A DNA stretch of 64,000 bases from contig NC_092571.1 in the NCBI RefSeq assembly GCF_037975245.1, forward strand, positions 21,065,917-21,129,916. Reading direction: 5' to 3'. The notes beneath the pieces were generated by a model that worked only from the letters and a program-made list of their open reading frames with translations, did no database searches and was not told the DNA's origin. How positions within the stretch are numbered: position 1 is the first letter of the stretch; each line of letters begins with the position of its first letter. This DNA comes from Apostichopus japonicus (Eukaryota; Echinodermata; Holothuroidea; Aspidochirotida; Stichopodidae). Below, in pieces: positions 59,520-64,000 of this stretch. A program made the position numbers and the translations under genes.

Positions 59520-59550
59520 GACCAGTCTCGAATTGCATTCGAGACTGGTC
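59520..59550. repeat. perfect 14-bp hairpin
   Basis: GACCAGTCTCGAAT, 3-base loop TGC, ATTCGAGACTGGTC. No T-run follows. Confidence 0.85.
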
Positions 59551-60029
59551 CAGTATACAGAAAGTTGGTTTAGTCATTTATGAATTGAAATTATAACCAT
59601 GCTTTAACCAAAAACCTTCTAAAACCTGCATGCGAATATTTTAAATTAATTTAGTTGTCATTTATACGGATCAGACCCAACTGCTCATTTAAATCAAACT
59701 TGATTTTGAACCACTTTGCTTCTATAATATATAATTGACTCCACAATCACTTGTCCTCTAAGTTCATGTAGAGATTGAAAGGAGGTATTGAAACAAAGGA
59801 TATATACCGATATTAAACCCAAATAGTCCCAGTTGCTATGATCAGCACGGACCCAGGAGCTGAAATGACACCGTACTTAAGACTACACATGATATCCCAC
59901 GAAGCTGGATCAGATGGTCTGCAAAGGTTTCCATCTCTGATCTACATGTTACCACTTAAAGCAATAGCTCAAAACTGTGAATTTTATAGTAAAAACACTC
60001 TGGTTGATGCTAAGTACAACAAGCTCTAA

Positions 60030-60403
60030 AGGCATTGAAGACTCGCCCCAAACCGCGCTCTGAAAAATTTAACCTTCCATTGCTTGCAAGTGAAGTTTTC
60101 TTCTTGTCGCTACAAAATGCAGACAGTAATGAAACGTGATACCTTGTTATCTAATGAAACGTGATACCTTGTTATCTTTTATCTAGACCTCAGATGTCCA
60201 TCGCTGCTATATACACTGTGTTGTGGGTAATGACTGTAGCTGTATGTATTGACTGTACACTAGTGTCTAATTACCGACGGTAGCAAGCTGTGTGTGTATT
60301 TTCTGGGATCGATGGTGGTGTCTAACACTTCTGTTACAAGCATTCCAAACTAGGTCAGATTACTGGCATGAGACATTTCTTTGTGCGCGAGTCTTCAATG
60401 CCT
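60030..60403. mobile_element. TTAA-flanked (piggyBac-like) MITE
   Basis: Ends AGGCATTGAAGACTCG and CGAGTCTTCAATGCCT. Right flank TTAA (60404-60407); left flank CTAA, one base changed. Opposite orientation to the 34.7-kb copy. Confidence 0.82.
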
Positions 60404-60671
60404 TTAACAACACCAACTAAAATCGAATGAAACATCTAGTCTAGTTTAATAGTTTCAGCATTTTATGCGTATCACTGAATGTTTCATTACATATGATTTT
60501 CCTTCTGTTGAATGGTCCTAGGTTACTTTTTTGAAAGGAAAAAAAAGCACATCATATTTGACCACAAAATTTGCCACAAATTTAAGTCACTCTTTTTGTT
60601 TGTGTGGTCTGATATTACTAATTACCTTAGTGTTTTAGGGATAAACGAGCAACAATACTAATTAACCTGTC

Positions 60672-60947
60672 CAGTGGCAAAGCAAGGAATTTGCAAAGGG
60701 AGGGGCGAAGCTTGTAAGCAAACTATCTAAGCGTAGCGCCACCATGAGCTGGCGCAAAGTTTACAAGAAAATTTTGGACGAAGATACCTCCCAGATCGCT
60801 GGAAATGGCACTTCCCAGGCCTTGTTACTTGCATCTTAGCATTTTTTATTTTGAAATTACTAGCGATATCATACAAAAATACAAAAAATATGCTCAAGGA
60901 GGGGGAGGCCGCCGCCCCCTTCTCCCCGCCCCTTGGCTACGCGCCTG
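60672..60947. mobile_element. hAT-type MITE, 276 bp
   Basis: Ends CAGTGGCAAAGCAAGG and CCTTGGCTACGCGCCTG, with 8-bp duplications AACCTGTC (60664-60671) and AACCTGTT (60948-60955). Carries the core TATCTAAGCGTAGCGCCACC...GGCACTTCCCAGGCCTTG. Confidence 0.9.
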
Positions 60948-61289
60948 AACCTGTTTCCAACTCTACATCTGCATTTTTCCTATCTACCTAAACTACTGTA
61001 CAAGATCGACTGGAAAATTCTATTTAGTACTGTTTCATTAACTTCTAGAAATATTAACTCCCAACAGCTACAGATTCTCAATTAACCTACTACGTTCATT
61101 GAGGAAATAATGCCTTTTCTAAGTAGTAATAATAATAATAATAATTTATTCTTATAGCACTTTACATCAAAGAATGATCTCAAAGCATTTCACAAAATTG
61201 CATAAAATATTACAACTAAAAATTATTACAGCTTAAAAATAATCCTAATAATCCTAAAAATAATTATTAAAGCAATAAAATTCAGAAAT

Positions 61290-61940
61290 TCATTCATTCA
61301 TTCATTCATTTATTTGTTTTTTCACATAAATATTACAATGTGAATGGAAGTCTTCTGAAAAGCCTATGCTGGCTTAACAAAACAGAAGACTCCCATGAAG
61401 AAAATATAGAAAATAGTGAAAATAATGTTAATAACAATACGTATACGCTTCAATATGTGAATATGCTGCTATGCGACTATGCAGCTAAATCATAATTAAT
61501 AAGACATGATAATTTCTTTAGTAAGACATTTACTAAATGTGGAGCTTGTTTTCTTAGTTTTTAAAGTTATTGACAGTGAATTCCAAATTTTGGTTGCACT
61601 GTTTCTGAGGCTTAACATACCAGTGCGTGTTTTATATGATTTATAATGTGCGTTGCTAGCCGTTCTGGTATTATGATTATGGAAATCTGTGTTGCTATTT
61701 ATAAAATTTCGAAAACTGATTGGTAATGATCCATTCCAAGCCTTGTATGTAAATGTTGCAATATTAACTTTTATAATGTCATCCAATTTCAATAAATTGA
61801 GTTTCTTAAAGAGGGGGCTGGTATGTTCACGCCGTGCTGCGTGAGATATATGACGTATTGCACTCTTTTGAAGTATTTTAAGGTGACTTAAATGAGAAAC
61901 ACTTGTACCAGACCAGATAATCAAGCAGTAATACACAGTA
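61290..61940 (-). pseudogene. LINE 3' fragment (CR1/L2/jockey-like RT C-terminus)
   Basis: The minus frame 61936-61496 (146 codons) encodes the typical RT C-terminal region: YCLIIWSGTSVSHLSHL, LQKSAIRHISHAARREHTSP, FKKLNLLKLDDI. The tail after the stop ends in (TGAA)n at about 61290-61310. Everything upstream of the RT C-terminus is missing. Confidence 0.85.
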
Positions 61941-62180
61941 AAAACAATGTGTAAAAGTTAACGGGGTATAAAAGTGAGGGGTAAAGAGTTGTGCAATTTT
62001 TACACAACGCTGAGTAAAACATGTATATCAGGCGACACAGACACAGGTGTAATGATTTACAAATGCGTATTGTGTAAAAAAAAGGACCAGTTTGCCCCTT
62101 GCTACCGGTAAAACAAAATACCGGTGTAATTTGTTGCACTGCACTGGGTAAAATACATTTATGTTACAACTTTGATGTGT
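61930..62180. repeat. GTGTAAA/TTTACAC-rich segment upstream of the SAM gene
   Basis: Repeated GTGTAAA, GGGGTA(A/T)AA and TTTTACAC words and two ACCGGT sites within 40-290 bp upstream of the SAM-gene ATG. Either an old repeat or promoter sequence. Confidence 0.45.
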
Positions 62181-62221
62181 AAACACGCTTTCATACCGGG
62201 CGCTGCTTGCAGAACGACAAC

Positions 62222-62303
62222 ATGGAAGCCACTAAAAGTTCGATGGTCGTTTCACAATTTCTGGAAAACATCGGCCTAGCGGAACTGAAGCCACAATTAG
62301 AAG
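62222..62303 (+). CDS. SAM gene exon 1
   Basis: Encodes helix 1-2 of the SAM domain (VVSQFLENIGLAELKPQLE). Confidence 0.78.
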
Positions 62304-63697
62304 GTAGGATGGTGTATTTCGGGCATCAGTACTAACCTTTTATGCGGAAAGAATAATATTTCAATAAATCTTGAACTACAATTTCACCGTTGAATACTGA
62401 ACGAAAACTGTTTTAAACGGCATATACTCGTCGCCTAGGCCTCACTCTTGTTTAACGTTACGACTAAATGTTAGTGCAAGGTCGAACGTTAGGCTAAGCT
62501 ATTTCTAATAGTAAGCGCCAAGCATACATATATAGCCTTTCGTTCCTCTCTAGATTCTCTTTTCATGCCCATAGAGACTAGGTAGTGCACATAACCATCT
62601 TGTTCGTACTAAAGATATTACTCACGTATGAGAGTAACTTAGGTTACGTATAACGTTGGCCAACGTTGAACCATCCTAGCTTTGGCTTATGCTTAAGGCC
62701 CAAGCCAATTCTACATTTATATACTGATAGGTCTCCTTAACCAACACTACAAATAGGCAAGCGATACAGCCTAGGCTAACATTACCAGTTGAATATTAGG
62801 TTTAAGGCCAGGCAATGACCCATTATGACTAGCATATCCATTAAAATAAGCCTCACTATGATCCTGCAGTAGTCAACCAAGACCCTGGCTCTCATATGTT
62901 AGGGCCAAATGGTAACACAAGCTTTGTTAGTTGTGATGAAAATAGTATGCTTTGCAATCATAATGGCGTATGTGTGTGTTTGTGCTGCCAAGCTTGTAAA
63001 CACAGTATTTCAAGAAGGGAATTTTGGACTTCTCATGTTTGGTGTGTACGTGACCACATTAGGGACAAGAAGCGCACTGATTTTTGGGGAGGTCAATGGT
63101 CATTTGGGGTCATCAGAGGTTAAATTGTGAAAACTACTAAACCTGATATCTCAAGAAGGGAAGCTTGGACAGATCTGATATTTGATATGTGGGTGTGTAA
63201 CATGAAGGTAGCCTACAAGAAGCCTACATTCCAACCAAGACCTTGGTCCATGGTGGCTTAATAAAATAATGATGTTAGTGTTTAACCTTTGAACGCAGTT
63301 GACTTTTACCTGAAGAAAATAAGTTATGTTAATGAGTGGGCTAAGCAGTAAGCACATTAATATCTCTGCATTTTTTTTTATTTCACAATAAAATGTTTAC
63401 ATTCTCTGGTTGTTTTTTATGTCTAGAATAATATGTGCTGATTGCAATATCCATGAATGTTCATTTTACGGAAGCAATTTCCTAATATGCAACATGTCCT
63501 TTGTCATTACTGTTATTAAGCTTTGTAACAGTGTTATATGGAAAATATTTTCCCTCTAATTTCCACAGCTCACAGGATTGATGATGAAGTATTTGAGTTA
63601 CTGGATGACGAGAGCATAACACAGATAATCCCCAAACTCGGTCTTCGTTTAAAGTTTAAACATCACTACAACCTAAGGTGCAACTCTCTTTCAGAAG
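62222..63697 (+). CDS. SAM-domain protein, first two coding exons (partial)
   Basis: Exon 1 is 62222-62303 (ATG, 27 codons plus one base, GTAGG donor), exon 2 is 63569-63697 (acceptor TTTCCACAG, 129 nt, donor GTAATA). They join in phase as E-A-H. The product begins MEATKSSMVVSQFLENIGLAE, then IDDEVFELLDDESITQIIP and KLGLRLKFKHHYN, which reads as a complete sterile alpha motif, a five-helix protein-interaction domain usual at the N-terminus of large scaffold or transposon-like proteins in invertebrates. The rest of the gene lies beyond the window or was not recognised. Partner and function unknown. Confidence 0.78.
62304..63568 (+). other. SAM gene intron 1
   Basis: GT...AG intron. Two overlapping plus-strand ORFs (62896-63130) show a Val/Cys-rich hydrophobic stretch but no splice or family support. 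Confidence 0.7.
63569..63697 (+). CDS. SAM gene exon 2
   Basis: Encodes the rest of the SAM domain (IDDEVFELLDDESITQIIPK and onward to CNSLSE). Confidence 0.8.
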
Positions 63698-64000
63698 GTA
63701 ATAATATCATTGTTCAACACAGGTTCGATTCCTTGCTGCACACGGAATAGTATATGTGTTCAGGTCCATGTGCATATGTACGTGTACTGTGTATGCATGA
63801 GTGAGTGTGTGATGCTTGGCTTTGTTACGTGATAACTCAACAATGGGTGATCGCCCTTTGTTACTTAAAGATATTATTGTGTATGGTGTTCATCGATCTC
63901 ATCGTAAATATCAGTTAACGTATTGGGTCAGAGGTCAAAATATTTCAATAACAATGATTCTGCACCCAAAGGTCACATTATATCCAAACTTTGTATGATC

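Noticed and set aside
59838-60029. Plus-strand ORF containing MISTDPGAEM, faintly like a SELENBP1 segment
   Set aside because: Similarity is a few residues, on the opposite strand, without splice sites.

Overview
The window is animal nuclear DNA: AT-rich, with split genes bounded by GT/AG introns, no operons, and many nested mobile elements. Gene content (cytosolic and Golgi-type sulfotransferases, a SELENBP1 relative, a SAM-domain gene) and the repeats (Ty3/Gypsy, L1/Tx1-type LINEs, hAT and TTAA MITEs, a tRNA-derived SINE) fit a marine invertebrate deuterostome. An echinoderm, perhaps a sea cucumber, is my best guess. That is inference from style, not a database match.

Layout. 0.2-17.3 kb: a complete seven-exon cytosolic sulfotransferase gene (SULT A, minus strand). 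Intron 5 carries a young, coding-intact Ty3/Gypsy element (1641-10598) plus a fold-back hAT-like element and a 66-bp minisatellite. Intron 4 carries a hAT MITE and intron 2 a LINE fragment and a MITE. 17.8-18.7 kb: a second type of LINE 3' fragment. 19.85-26.75 kb: a second complete seven-exon sulfotransferase (SULT B, minus), a tandem paralogue with nearly the same exon lengths and phases. 27.4 kb: first exon of an AT-hook protein gene on the plus strand, head-to-head with SULT B. 33.9-34.6 kb: an intact orphan ORF of 223 codons. 35.6-41.3 kb: a near full-length but decayed L1/Tx1-type LINE (minus) with a hAT element inserted in its ORF1. 42.0 kb: a retroposed chimera carrying the 5' domain of U2 snRNA. 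42.8-45.0 kb: a two-exon Golgi-type sulfotransferase (plus). 46-49 kb: hAT element and tandem duplications. 49.1-57.4 kb: six exons of a selenium-binding-protein-1 (methanethiol oxidase) homologue (minus) with two in-frame TAA codons, so probably a pseudogene; its introns hold SINEs, MITEs and a ~1.85 kb array of 81-bp repeats. 57.5-58.3 kb: 3' end of another LTR element. 58.8-62 kb: hairpins, MITEs and a LINE fragment. 62.2-63.7 kb: first two exons of a SAM-domain protein gene (plus).

How the genes relate. The two SULTs are PAPS-dependent cytosolic enzymes from a local duplication, and the 43-45 kb gene is a membrane-anchored sulfotransferase with the same cofactor chemistry. The SELENBP1 relative also belongs to sulfur metabolism, but nothing in the sequence shows co-regulation.

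Most striking observations: (1) the Gypsy 5' LTR has lost U3 and is instead a perfect 422-bp snap-back palindrome of R-U5, still flanked by a 4-bp target duplication; (2) a U2-snRNA-headed retroposon with an 11-bp target duplication; (3) an intronic 81-bp minisatellite that presents a consensus 5' splice site in nearly every unit on the transcribed strand; (4) two stop codons in SELENBP1; (5) a hAT-like MITE group sharing a core hairpin but differing at the termini.
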